From Hysterangium stoloniferum (Eukaryota; Basidiomycota; Agaricomycetes; Hysterangiales; Hysterangiaceae): a stretch of 64,000 bases of DNA. The number at the start of each line of letters is the position of its first letter. Position 1 is the stretch's first letter. A model generated the notes under the pieces. That model searched no databases, was not told the DNA's origin, and was given only the letters and a program-made list of their open reading frames with translations. The stretch spans positions 1 through 64,000 of the forward strand of contig WHVD01000188.1 of the NCBI GenBank assembly GCA_015178975.1, read 5' to 3'. A program made the position numbers and the translations under genes. Below are positions 36,209 through 46,827 of the stretch, piece by piece.

Positions 36209-37532
36209 TCACATACTATCGGGAAGTCGGAGAGTCCATGAGAGTGAACCGGCTTGTGCTATAATTTCAAAAGGTCCTAAGAATTTCTCAGCGAGTTTTT
36301 TAGAAGGTCGGGTAGTACGGAAGAATTGAGCTTTTACAAAAACCTGATCACTGATTTTAAAGTTAGGAGGCGGGATCCTGTTTTTGTCTGTGGAACGTTG
36401 ATAATATTCCTGTGTGGAAGAAATAGCTTTCCGAAGTTCTTGATGTAATTCGTCGAGGTCGGTAATAAATTCTTGAGCACGGACAGAAGCCAAATCTCGT
36501 TCGGAATGTACAGTGAGATTCAGATTATAGCCTTTGTTGGCGAAGAAAGGAGATACGCCGGTAGTTGCATTCGGAGAGTTATTGTAGGTGAATTCCGCGA
36601 TCGGGAGAAGGGATTTCCAGTTGTCCTGTTGATAATTGCAATAGATGCGGAGATATTGTTCCAATGTTTGATTTACACATTCCGTTTGTCCATCACCTTC
36701 CGGGTGATATCCCGAGGTGAAGTGTAATTTCATGTCGAGGGCTTTTCCGAGGGCCTGGAAGAAATGGGAGACGAACTTGGAGCCTCGATCAGAAGTTACA
36801 TGAGACGGAACTCCGTGCTTGGAAAATACGGGAATAATGAAAAAGTTCCGCTAATTGTAGGGACGTGATTGATTCATGAGTGGGTATGAAAATGCCTTGT
36901 TTCGAGAATCGATCCACAACAACTAGAATGGATGTAAAGCCTTCAGAAGTCGGGAGTTGTTCGATAAAGTCCATGGAAATTGAATTCCAGGGTTTTTCCG
37001 GTATCGGGAGTTGCTTGAGAAGGCCGTACGGCTTATGCCTCTGGGTCTTAGAGCGTAAGCAGGTGGTGCATGACTTACAGAATTGGGTTACGAAATCTCG
37101 GAGGTTGGGCCAAGTATATTCTCTACGGATTAAACCAAGAGTATTGTTAATGCCGTAATGTCCGGAGATTGGATGATCGTGTTTATACTGAAGTACGCGG
37201 AGTCGGAGATTGTTGGAATCTGGAACGTAGATACGTCCATTGAGATGGATAAAACCTTGAGAGTCCTGTGACCATTGAGGTTGGTCCGGATTGTCAGGAA
37301 CTTCTAGGTGTGGCTTGAGAACCGGATCGGAAGTGAGTGCGGAAAAGATATCTTGATGTAACTGTTCAATGTCCATAATCATGACGCTACGCATAATTGG
37401 ATAGTAGAGGGAAGTTGCTCGGATAGATGCGGAAAGTTGTTGCGTTGTAAAAACTGGTTTCAAGTTATGCGGATTAACAACAGCATAATTACTTTCCCCC
37501 TCTCTAGGATAGACGTCCCATCGTCGAGTCAT
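36209..37532 (-). mobile_element. Integrase region of the chromovirus
   Basis: The zinc-binding part has H...HPISGHYG, then CKSCTTCLRSK. The catalytic core starts WNSISMDFIEQLPTSEG and ILVVVDRFSK, and continues with HPEGDGQTECVNQTLEQYLR at 36709-36650. It is part of a fossil pol. Confidence 0.88.
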
Positions 37533-37562
37533 GGCATCTGGTTTTCCACCAAGACGTCCGGG

Positions 37563-39170
37563 TCAGAAACGGATAATCATATTGAAAGCGGAAAGGAATT
37601 CAGACCAGCGGGCTTGCCGGCGGGGTAAAAGTTTAGTGGTAGAAAAATATTCGAGATTTTTGTGATCGGTAACAATGTCAACGGGAGTTGAGGAACCTTC
37701 GAGATAATGGCGCCAATGTTTAAAAGCTTCAAAAATTGCCAAAAGTTCCTTATCATGAACATCGTAGTTGAGTTCAGATACTGAAAGTGTCCGAGAAAGA
37801 AATGCGACCGGATGAATTTCACCGTCAGAATCTTGAATGGAAAGAATCGTGGCAATTGCATAATCGGAAGCATCGGTTTCCACAATAATCGGAACATCAG
37901 GTTTCCAATGGGAAAGGATCGGGGCAGAAGTGAAAGCATTTTTTAAAGTCTGAAAAGCGGAGTGGCATTTGTCATCAAAGACCCATGGTTGAGTTTTATG
38001 GGTCAGACGAGTGAGCGGTACTATAATATCCGAGTAGTTCCGAATAAAACGATGATAAAAGTTGGCGAAACCTAAAAAAGACTGAATATCCTTGACTTTC
38101 TGTGGTTCGGGCCAATCACGGACAACTTGAACTTTGGTTTCATCCATACGGAGACCATCAGGTCCGATAATGAAACCTAAGTATTCAATAGAATCCATGT
38201 CAAAGTAGCATTTTTTACCATTGGCGAAAAGACCGTTTTTACGGAGTCTTTGGAAAACTTCACGGACTTGTTCGTCGTGAAGAGCGGGATCTTCAGAAAA
38301 TACCAAAATGTCGTCCAAATAGACTATAACATATACATCAAGCATGTTGGAAAATATATCATTAACAAAACGTTGAAAAGCGGAAGGGGCATTGGTAAGG
38401 CCGAACGGCATAACCAACCATTCAAAGGATCCATAACGAGTCCGAAAAGCAGTTTTCCATTCATCGCCCTCAGCAATTTGGACCAAATGATAGGCGTGTT
38501 TGAGGTCTATTTTGGTGTAGATCCGAGCTTTCCGTGGGGCGTCAAGTAAATCGGTAACGAGTGGAAGTGGATACTTGTCTTTCCGTGTGATGGAATTTAA
38601 TCCTCTGAAATCGACACAGAGTCGAAGGGAGCCGTCCTTCTTTCTGACGAAAAGGACGGGTGCTCCATACGGAGACTTTGAGGGACGGATAAAACCTATC
38701 GACAAATGTTCATCCAGGAACTCCCGAATAGACGAAAGTTCTGATTGGGATAATGGGTAAATAGGTCCTAACGGAGGGTTTGAACCGGGCTCAATATTGA
38801 TTTTTAAGTCGTAAGGCCTATGTGATGCAAGCCGGTCAGCTTTTTGCTTACTGAAAATGTCCGCGAAATCATGGTATTTTTCGGGAACTCCTTCCAGATC
38901 GGCTTTTAGCTCGGATAATTCTGGAGTCCCAAAATGTCCAGATGCTTCATCAACTTTTAAGCTGATTGAAAAACACTGCGAACCATCCAGTTTACTCGCC
39001 CTAACAAATGCCGAAGCATTGATAAGAGAGATTTTTGGAGGTGCGGAGGTTTTGGTAGAAGCCAGAGGTCCCGTAGATGCCGAAAAGGCGTTGGCCGGAA
39101 GAGACGCTGCAGGAGGAACCGAAGTGTTGGGAATTCGGAAATTAATACTGCCCAATACCCAGTCAATCAA
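37563..39170 (-). mobile_element. Reverse transcriptase and RNase H region of the chromovirus
   Basis: A frame of 535 residues. RT motifs visible are LCVDFRGLN, KIDLKHAYH, PFGLTNAPSAFQRF and YLDDILVFSED; RNase H follows with VETDASDYAI and TDHKNLEYF. The start of the frame overlaps the end of the protease region. Confidence 0.93.
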
Positions 39171-39576
39171 CGGATTATATCGGGTGAGCCAGTTGTATCC
39201 AAGAACTACCGAAAGCTAGAGTCCAACTGTGTTACGAAAAAAGTAACCGTCTGGGATGTTCCACAAGGGAACCGGATAGACATGTCGCAGGCTTGAGTAA
39301 TTGCCGTATTGCTAGTGCCGTCAAACAGACGCAAGGAAATTGCGGGAACAGAATGGAGTTTCAGATTATGTTTCGTGGCAAAGGTGGTATCTACAAAACA
39401 GTGTGTGGAGCCGGAATCTATTAGAGCTCAGAACACTAAATTTCCAAGAAAGTCAGAAACGAGTTTTACAAATAATGAATCGGGATTAGAGAGAGCGGAC
39501 ACGTTGAGACGGATAACCTCGGAAACACAGAGAGAGTCAATGCAACCCTCTGTCCGTGCAGATTCCAGAGGGTTGC

Positions 39577-40733
39577 TTACTCTTTTTTCGGCTCCATGGC
39601 GGGTTTTTCCTTGGACGTTGTAGTCGTAGTGGAAGTTGCTGTGCGGGCCTTGGAAGAGTTAGATTCAACGGTACAGTCGGAAACCTTGTGTCCGCCTTTC
39701 CCGCAGAAAAGGCAGAGGTCGTTATCCATACATCGTTGTTTCTCCTTCGGGGTGAGTTTACCGTCGGTACCCAACAAATGGGAAATGTCGGGTTCGTCGG
39801 AAGTGGACTGTTTTTCCTTATTGGATTTCTTGTCTTTCTTCCGGTCGGAGTTTGATTTGCCAGTATTAGTGCCAGAGTTGCCAGTGTTATTGCCTGAGTT
39901 ATCGCCAGAAGACTTGCTAGTTGACGCCAGATGTTTGAGCTTTCATCTGCATGAGTTGGAGAGTTTTCGGCTTCCCATCTTTGCAGATTTTGTCTTTAAG
40001 GCGTGAAGGAAGTCCCATATAGAAATGGTGTCTGAGGGCGGAATCGTGTCCCATCCACATCGTGCGGCGAGGGTATTGAACTTGACGAGATAATCGGAAA
40101 CTCGTTGATTGTCCTTCATCTTGAGCGTCATTAATTCATTTTCCGCTTCGCCAGTTTGATCGTAAGGTCCAAAATTAGTTTCCAGTTCTTCCACAGTGTC
40201 CCAGTCGTCGAGCCATACGGGTGTCTCGTCGGATATTCCAGATAGTCCGGGTTCGAACCAATCTTGAGCGGTATCCTTGAGATAAGAGAGTGCAAAATTG
40301 ACTTTTCGACTGTCGGATTTAAATGCATTGGGTCGATCAGGAAACTGAAACAGCATTGAAGAAGGAAATTCTTCAATTTTTTCGGATCCTTGCCGGTAAA
40401 TGGTTCGGGTTCTTTGACTCCGGTGTGGGAAGATTCTTTACTATCCTCAGCGGATTTCAAATAGTCAGCGAATTTCACAATGGAGTTGATAAACAACATT
40501 TCAGTCGGTTTGTCGGAAGATTTCTTTTTCGATGTCTCCGGCTGATCTTCTGCTTTGTTGTTGGAAGTGTGGGGAACATTGGTGTCCTTTGTTACCTCGG
40601 TAACCTCCTCGGTAACTTCTTCGACTGAAGCTGATGTTGTCGGCTGAAAAGGGGTTTCGGATTGAGTGGTGTAAAGTTGCAACGGGGATTGAAGTTGGGA
40701 TGGTCCCTCGGCAGCTTTGCGTTTGGGACCCAT
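39577..40733 (-). mobile_element. Gag region of the chromovirus with CCHC knuckle
   Basis: The N-terminal part begins MGPKRKAAEGPSQLQ. The middle has the common gag phrases FALSYLKDTAQDWFEPGL and NFGPYDQTGEAENEL. The knuckle CLFCGKGGHKVSDC lies near the end. The same gag family is found, more decayed, at 57871-58308. Confidence 0.85.
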
Positions 40734-40767
40734 GATGAGCGAGCCGCAGAGTTGAGATCTGATATAC

Positions 40768-41332
40768 TGTTAAGTGCTGTGTCGGGAACTTATTCCGGAA
40801 CTATCAGAAAGTCACTGGGAAGTCGGAAACTTGTGGATAGGGTCAGGACGTCGGCTTCAGCTTATGTGCTGCGCCTCTACGCAAACACTCAATGTCCTTA
40901 ATTTCGGAAGTAAAACTTACAACGGAAGATATGGATATTCAGAGTTCCGAAGAGTTCCGAATATCGAGCGTACAGAAAGATGGGAGGAGGAATAAGAAAC
41001 TAAGTCGATATCAGATCTAAGGTAAAGTACAAATTCGTGGAAACTAATATAAGTCTACTTGTTATTGTACTACAAACTAAGACCATAATAAGACGGAAAC
41101 GGAAGTGTTCTTAAAACGGAAATACAATAAGACATATTAGGGAGACAATATTCCGAAACGGGAATACAACAAACAAATGAGTGAATACTTGTCAATGGAC
41201 AAATTACCAAATGTGGAACAAGGGAAGAATGCGGATGATATGGTAACTGTGATGTTCCGTAGTCGGGGATCGGAAGTCGGAAGTCGGAGATCGGAACTCG
41301 GATATTGAAACATCCGGGAACGGGTCGTAACA
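40768..41332 (-). repeat. 5' LTR of the nested chromovirus
   Basis: 565 bases with the same termini as 33926-34494. Going into the element on the minus strand, the next bases (TATATCAGATC) resemble a primer-binding site for initiator tRNA. Confidence 0.92.
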
Positions 41333-42074
41333 AATGTCTGCTATTGGCGACAAAAATATTGGCACATTTATAAGTCTACCTTTTTAGGGACAAAATTTAT
41401 GGCAGAAGATTTTTTTTTTTTTTGGAACTGCCTGTTCCAAGTTGACCGCGACCACCCCTGTCTGGCCAGTGATGAAACTTACGGCAATATATCGAGCAAA
41501 ACAAAAAACTCGAATTTTATGGAACCACTTGTTCCAAGTCCACCACACCACCTCTGAGTGGCCAATTCGGCGACAAAATTTATAGCACAATTTTTTTCTG
41601 ACCAAAGCTATGTGAGTTGAGGAGGAGAATCTCAGTCCTGTCTCACACAGCTTCGTTCCAGTTGACCCTGGCGGATCAGTATTTCAATTTCTCGAAGCTC
41701 CACATCATCTTTGTTCGACTTCGCCCGTTTCTTCATCACCCCCACTTCATTATCAATTCCCCATCTATTCATATTGAATTCATACCGGATTTTCACATCT
41801 AGCTTCTTATATCCAGACATAAGACTCTTATCTCGTGGCCCACTATTCGAGGCATCCTGCTGCCCTCATTGGCAAAAGTCACGAACCCCACATCTCCTGA
41901 AGCGGAATCTGCCATTTCCATCAGTTCTACGACCCAGCAAGCTTCATTTTGGACCTACATTATACGACCCAAAAATCCATCTCACTTTCACCTAGCACCT
42001 ACTGACTTTTGTCCAACTTCATGGTTTCCTCGATCACCAGTAGTGAAGACTCAGTTGTTCATGCTGAGGAGGAG

Positions 42075-42372
42075 TGTTGGAATGTATACATCATGAACAC
42101 TCGGGTATAGACACCCGACACCACCACCATATCGTTGATGGTGCCTGGTGATGGTTGGACCTGCAGCGTATATAAGCTAGTTGACCATTGTAGTGTCACC
42201 TCAGTCCATTATACATATACGTGACTGAGGTGAGTCAAGATCCTAAGCTAATCACTGATACTGTAACTAATAGTTGCTTTATTAGCTATATTACTATTAG
42301 GTACAAAATATATGAGTCCGTTATACATATACATGACTGAGCTATATTACTATTAGGTCTTGCTTTTCAACA
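42075..42372 (+). repeat. Copia LTR, right
   Basis: 298 bases, ends TTTTCAACA, then the target duplication CACGG. Preceded by GCTGAGGAGGAG, the purine tract for plus-strand priming. About 6 differences from the left LTR. Confidence 0.9.
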
Positions 42373-43090
42373 CACGGAGCAAGGCGGAAGCCGATCTGAA
42401 GCGGCGCCAAACCCTCGAATCCATCATTTTCTATCCTCATCCTCCCATCCATCCCGGCCATCCCCCCGATGTGAATTTGTCCAAGTCGACGGGTGGCCCT
42501 GCAACCCCCGCAACATCAAATACGGGAACCCAGAGTTTCACTGGGTGGTTGCTCACGTTGCTGCAGAGTGCCTGCAGATGCACCTCGGCCTCATGATGCG
42601 GGGAAGCGGGTATTACCTGAACACCATTGAAAGAGCGGAGATCGCATTCAAGTTCTTCACTGCCGACTGTCCCTTCCGTTACTCAAAGCAAACCCTCATG
42701 TGCCATCCCATGAAGCGTGTGCTCAAGACGCCGCTTTTTTCCTACATACCAATGCGGAGGCTCCTGCAGCATGTCGAGGCGTGCCATGATCCTTACCACA
42801 GGGGTAGGAGCGACCTGGGAAAAGAAGAGGAGCGCAAGAGGGAGCTGGACCTCAGAGAATTCCGGGTGTTACGAGAGGCATTGGGATACAGCGAGAACTT
42901 CGTCAGTATTCACAGATAGAGACCCCCCGGATACTGTATATGCACGGTGAAGACTCTCTGGCGTGTCGAAGGATAGATCGATGGGTCGCCACGTTCGTCG
43001 TTACACTTTGGTTATCGCGGTCGGGAGGAATCACGTGGGTCTAGGTCCGTTTCTCCATAAATAAGATACAAAATTTCTGCCTTGTATTTT

Positions 43091-43925
43091 TACGTCGGAT
43101 TTGTGATCGGATAATTAGACACGTTTGAAACAACCGCCTTCTGTGACGCAAGGACATGTGCCGTGAATTCATCGTCCTCCATTAGAGGTCCATTAAAATA
43201 ATGTACATACATCTCACACAACATTTTCATTGTTCTCACCCGTTGGCCGTTGGGTGAGTTAGACCTACAAGGGATGTGTTCGTCCATGGTGTTGTTCCCG
43301 ATGTGCCATTCACAGGCTCAACCTGTGCGATAGTGGATAAAAAAACTCCATTACTGAGGACACAAAGTCAAAACGAAGATTGGATAGGGTGGCCATTGCA
43401 AATGTACTGCTCTCACTGCTATTTTGGAGTGGGAGACAGGAAAGTACAACTTCCGTGGCCCACCTTATGCTTCCCTACTGTTTGTGCTATTGAGAAGTGG
43501 AAAAACATCAACATATATAATAACTGCTTTAATACATCTCCGCTAAGGACGAATATCCTTTCTAGTATCTATGAACCAGTCACCCAAACAAGTTATTGCT
43601 TGGATCTCTCCACTGAGAAGACTTGTATGCGTATGATTCCGTTCAAGGACTTAATCCGCCGATACCTTCTCAATTGTCTTTCATGTGTTCCCCTGCGCGA
43701 CCCGAGTCTCACCATTTTCCTCCCCCAAATTCACTGGTCCACTGTTTCCCAACTGCCAACAATTGAGCCATCTTACCACATTCGAGTCGAATTGATCATC
43801 CCGTGTGCCTTATGTTTTTCAAGTATGTTGCAAACATTTCACTCGCACGTTTCCCCAATGCCAGTCCCCTGTGTTGATGCATAATCGTTGATCTCTTTGT
43901 CAGGTGGCCAACCCGGCTGTTTTAA
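43091..43925 (-). repeat. Repeat R1, copy B (partial)
   Basis: In the orientation of copy C and matching its 46320-47340 part. It has the uninterrupted target sequence CACAACATTTTC near 43215, where copy C carries the TRIM. A frame reading MKMLCEMYVHYFNGPLMEDD is kept. Confidence 0.75.
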
Positions 43926-43949
43926 TCCTATCAGCCATCAGGTATTTGG

Positions 43950-44260
43950 CTAATGCGAGTGGATTCGCGCAGCTACAAGTATGTACTCGACTTGGGGGTG
44001 ATGAGCATTCCAAGCATCGGCGTGAATCCTGTGTAACAAACTGATAAGTCTGTGGGCTAGAGGGGAGTCGTACGACGAGATGGGTGTCAATTCAATATAG
44101 GTAAAATTCCTACAACAACCAATGATTATGTTTACTGCCTGTTGACCACGAAGAAAACTATCAGAATGTTCAGCGGCCCGACCGAAAAAGATGTTGCCAA
44201 GGACGCTCAACACCAAAAAAACAACTATTAGAAAGAGATTTTTCCTCTCGCATTATTTTA
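43950..44260 (-). pseudogene. Fragment of a membrane-protein gene, unrecognised
   Basis: Minus-strand frame with a hydrophobic segment (LIVVFLVLSVLGNIFFG) followed by RAAEHSDSFLRGQQAVNIII and then SPLAHRLISLLHRIHADAWN. The composition is protein-like, but no start, stop or flanking exons can be fixed and it lies between repeat copies. Probably a gene piece stranded by rearrangement. Confidence 0.3.
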
Positions 44261-44465
44261 TTAATTTTTATAGACTGAGCTAAAAGCCAGAAAGATAGTA
44301 AATTGTTGAAAATAGCATCTAAACCAGCACTATACAGGAGCAATCGCGCTCCTAGAGCTTGATTCACATCAAGGAGTTAGATATATGGTAAAATTGACAA
44401 TGCCCAAATCGACCCAAAATGTCGAAACAGGTTAAAGCGTGCCGCAGGGGATATTTTGGCGGTAG

Positions 44466-44730
44466 GACTCATGGCGACCCCAAAATGGCGCTAGCATAAC
44501 ATCAGGTTTAAGGTTTAAAGGCTATCCATCGATTCGGACAACGGCAGGAGCGCGCGCGTGGCGTTCACCAATAGCCACTAATTCACAATAAGACAATCAG
44601 TGAGCTTTATCACTAAGTCTTCTGAGAATTTTTATTCATGCTATGTCACCAGAGTCTTCATCAAGGGGAAGATTACGCATTTCTTGCCACAGGTCAATAT
44701 TCAAAGTGGGAAGTCCCATTTGGGTGACAT
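44466..44730 (+). repeat. Copy of the 16560-16890 block
   Basis: Shares GGCTATCCATCGATTCGGAC, CGCGCGTGGCGTTC, GATTACGCATTTCTTGCCACAGGTC and ATTCAAAGTGG in the same order. It holds the promoter and beginning of exon 1 of the 16.8-kb gene, but the frame is not kept and similarity ends before the second half of the exon. Confidence 0.7.
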
Positions 44731-44989
44731 ACACTTGGCTCCTTGTTCCAACACCTGTTTTAGTTATAACAAGTCTTAAAAAAGCGATGACGCTGTGAAT
44801 ATTGGAATCCATGGAATCAGCAAAAACCGTTTTTAACCCATAGTACCCACTGGTGGGACCTAAAGAATCGCCGATAGGAACCTCACAAGAGTCACGATGA
44901 ACTTGGATTTGATGAGACGAGAAATATTCAGCGAATGTTTGGGGGTGAGAAGTTGTGTAAATACTTGAAATCGGGGACGATTGTAATAC

Positions 44990-45237
44990 TTTGAAGTGAG
45001 TCTGAACTGGTGCAGAACAAGGCTACAACCGTGCCTGTACCCAAAGATGGCCGAGCACCATGGAATATTGCCCAAATCAGAACAAATGTCGAGATTTACG
45101 CCGGTATGGTTCCTTTGGTCCAGTACGTATATTCTCATTTTTCCCATGACCACCGCCACTCATACAAATTTCGTGACACAGCTTATTTCTTTTTTCGACT
45201 TGGGCTACATGACATCATCGGCGTGATCACGCCTTAA
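44990..45237 (+). other. Short protein-like frame, unrecognised
   Basis: A frame with ATTVPVPKDGRAPWNIAQIR and YVYSHFSHDHRHSYKFRDTA ends at a stop near 45237. The reverse strand is also open, so direction is uncertain. It may be a further gene scrap next to the duplicated block. Confidence 0.2.
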
Positions 45238-45644
45238 TTGTTTGGGAAGGTTTCCCACGATATACACATGCATCCATGAACAAGCAAGTCACAGTCGGTT
45301 CCCACGTTTTTGCAACAAATTATCATTCGGTGCTATCAGCGCATAAAAATCGCATTATAATTCATTCTCGTGTTATCAGCACGTTAAAAATTCGAGACGC
45401 CATCAGCGTACAATCAGCTTTTTTGGATATTCGGAGGTCTGCAGATATAAGCAGCTGTGTGCTCTGCTGGTAGTTGATGCTTGGATGCTCCTACGGCATT
45501 TATGTGCTCATCATTTTTTAGGTTGACAATTTTTCCTTTGGGTTTTATTCCCTGGTTATATTTCTTGATTTCATATTCCCTGTCATGATTCTTTTTCACA
45601 TTTATTACCGGATTATGTCTTGGAATGCTCAGTTTGAAGGGGAG

Positions 45645-45825
45645 TGTTGGTAGTCAACCTGACATCCCTAGAATATTATAAAATAACTTGGAATCTACTT
45701 AATATAGCTTTAGTAATATCTGTGTCATCCCTTCCAGAACCTTCTTCCCCATAGATATATATAATCCCCAGTAATTTACTCATAGATACAATCCAAGTTA
45801 TATTCTAATATCTACTGTGGTCTGC
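45645..45825 (+). repeat. Probable Copia LTR start after a purine tract
   Basis: TTTGAAGGGGAG is followed by TGTTGGTAGTCAACC, the usual purine-tract/LTR junction. TATATATAATCC lies at about 45758. The right end merges into R1 copy C, so the LTR is probably truncated or interrupted there. Confidence 0.45.
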
Positions 45826-46472
45826 GTACCATCCTGCAGGGCCACTTGGCAAATACGTTGAAACAATTATGGTTGGAGGAGTCATTTTTCATATTACACA
45901 ACGTTCAGCCCAGGAGCGATATCCAACTGTGAGGCGCGGCCAAAATTTCAGGTAAAGGTTCGTTACAGAAAGTAAGGAATATTTATTTTCCCTAAAATAG
46001 CCGAACACACGCTGTCGCTTGTAACATTTGTGACGAAAATAAGGATTCTGATGGCCCAAATTCTCCAATTTCGGCGTGGGCGACCTGAGATCTCTCCAGT
46101 TAGCCTACCATCATGCTCCCCGCTGCCATCTCGTCCCGAATGTCTCAGTAGTATATTGAATTTCGATGAGTGTTAATGAACAATGGGACTTTCAACTATT
46201 GATAGTACGAGTCCTAAGAGCAAATCTAATAAAGCATCGACTGGTTGAAGTCGAGAGTAGTCGACATGACACCCAAACCACTACTTGCAGTTCTTGCAGG
46301 TAGGGGTTTCTGGGTTACGTCGGAGTTGTGATCGGATAACTAGACACGTTTGAAGCAGCCGCCTTCTGTGACGCAAGGACATGTACCGTGAATCCATCGT
46401 CCTCCATTAGAGGTCCATTAAAATAATGTACATACATCTCATGCAACATTTGTTAAAAGTGTAGATAATGAA

Positions 46473-46544
46473 TGGCCAGACTGGGGATTGAACCCAGGGC
46501 TTCTGCATATATAGCAGGGGTGTTAACCATTACACCACCTGACC
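46473..46544 (-). ncRNA. tRNA-like segment in the TRIM LTR (first copy)
   Basis: 72 bases that fold as a cloverleaf: a 7-bp acceptor stem with wobble pairs (GGTCAGG/TCTGGCC), a 4-bp D stem (GTGT/ACAC), a T arm CTGGG-TTCAATC-CCCAG, and an anticodon stem with 4 of 5 pairs. A box TGGTGTAATGG and B box GGTTCAATCC both fit the pol III consensus. The anticodon loop is TATATAT, with A instead of T at position 33, so a working tRNA is doubtful. A promoter role is more likely. Confidence 0.6.
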
Positions 46545-46755
46545 CTGGGAAGCACTGCTAGCATTACTCAATCTAACACACTCCCTTAATGCTAGCACTC
46601 AACTATACTATAAGCAGATATAGGTCCTCTCTGGCTCTTTTGTCCAGACTTGTCCACTATACCACACACAAATATAGCTGTTCACTCTACACACAGGAAC
46701 CATGCCCTATAGCACACAGCGGGGCCCATAACCTGTTAAAAGTGTAGATAATGAA

Positions 46756-46827
46756 TGGCCAGACTGGGGATTGAACCCAGGGCTTCTGCATATATAGCAG
46801 GGGTGTTAACCATTACACCACCTGACC
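46756..46827 (-). ncRNA. tRNA-like segment in the TRIM LTR (second copy)
   Basis: Identical in sequence to 46473-46544, as the LTRs are identical. Confidence 0.6.

Larger units (their letters stand above)
33926..41332 (-). mobile_element. Ty3/Gypsy chromovirus nested in the Copia element
   Basis: A full-length element in minus orientation with LTRs at 40768-41332 (5') and 33926-34494 (3'), flanked by the target duplication AATGT (33921-33925 and 41333-41337). Parts along the minus strand: gag about 40733-39943; CCHC knuckle CLFCGKGGHKVSDC in 39777-39577; protease region about 39560-39190; RT and RNase H 39170-37563 with PFGLTNAPSAFQ and YLDDILVFS; integrase 37532-36209; chromodomain 36181-35891. 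An antisense ORF lies between the chromodomain and the 3' LTR. The element is broken at a handful of places. LTR divergence is about 4.6%, mostly transitions. Confidence 0.92.
31588..42372 (+). mobile_element. Non-autonomous Copia element, interrupted by a Gypsy element
   Basis: The ends are two 298-base LTRs (31588-31885 and 42075-42372), TGTTGGAATG...TTTTCAACA, flanked by the target duplication CACGG (31583-31587 and 42373-42377). The primer-binding region GGTTATGGGCCCCG follows the left LTR; the purine tract GAGGAGGAG precedes the right LTR. Without the nested Gypsy element the interior is about 2.8 kb of mostly non-coding sequence with minisatellites and no RT or integrase, so it must have moved in trans. 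The LTRs differ at about 6 of 298 positions (2%), implying a fairly recent insertion. Confidence 0.85.
30889..42919 (+). pseudogene. Host gene with Cys/His-rich C-terminus, last exon split by a Copia insertion
   Basis: Exon 1 starts at the ATG 30889 (MDYPSIPYDSNAYEIPNPP) and ends near 30999. An exon at about 31047-31261 follows, then about 31309-31414, then the last exon from about 31480. The last exon stops at 31587, where a Copia element begins. Behind the 5-base site duplication CACGG the same frame resumes at 42378 and runs to a TAG at 42917-42919. This downstream half is an undamaged coding frame with two Cys/His clusters: WPCNPRNIKYGNPEFHW...AAECLQMH, and DCPFRYSKQTLMCH...LLQHVEACH. They suggest zinc binding, perhaps an atypical finger. 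The join before the last exon needs a weak donor to stay in phase. The insertion presumably inactivates this copy. I do not recognise the family. Confidence 0.6.

Noticed and set aside
43276-43884. 202-residue plus-strand frame in R1 copy B as a gene
   Set aside because: The opposite strand carries the frame that is kept between copies, and the plus frame is not maintained in copy C. Likely a chance open frame in repeat sequence.
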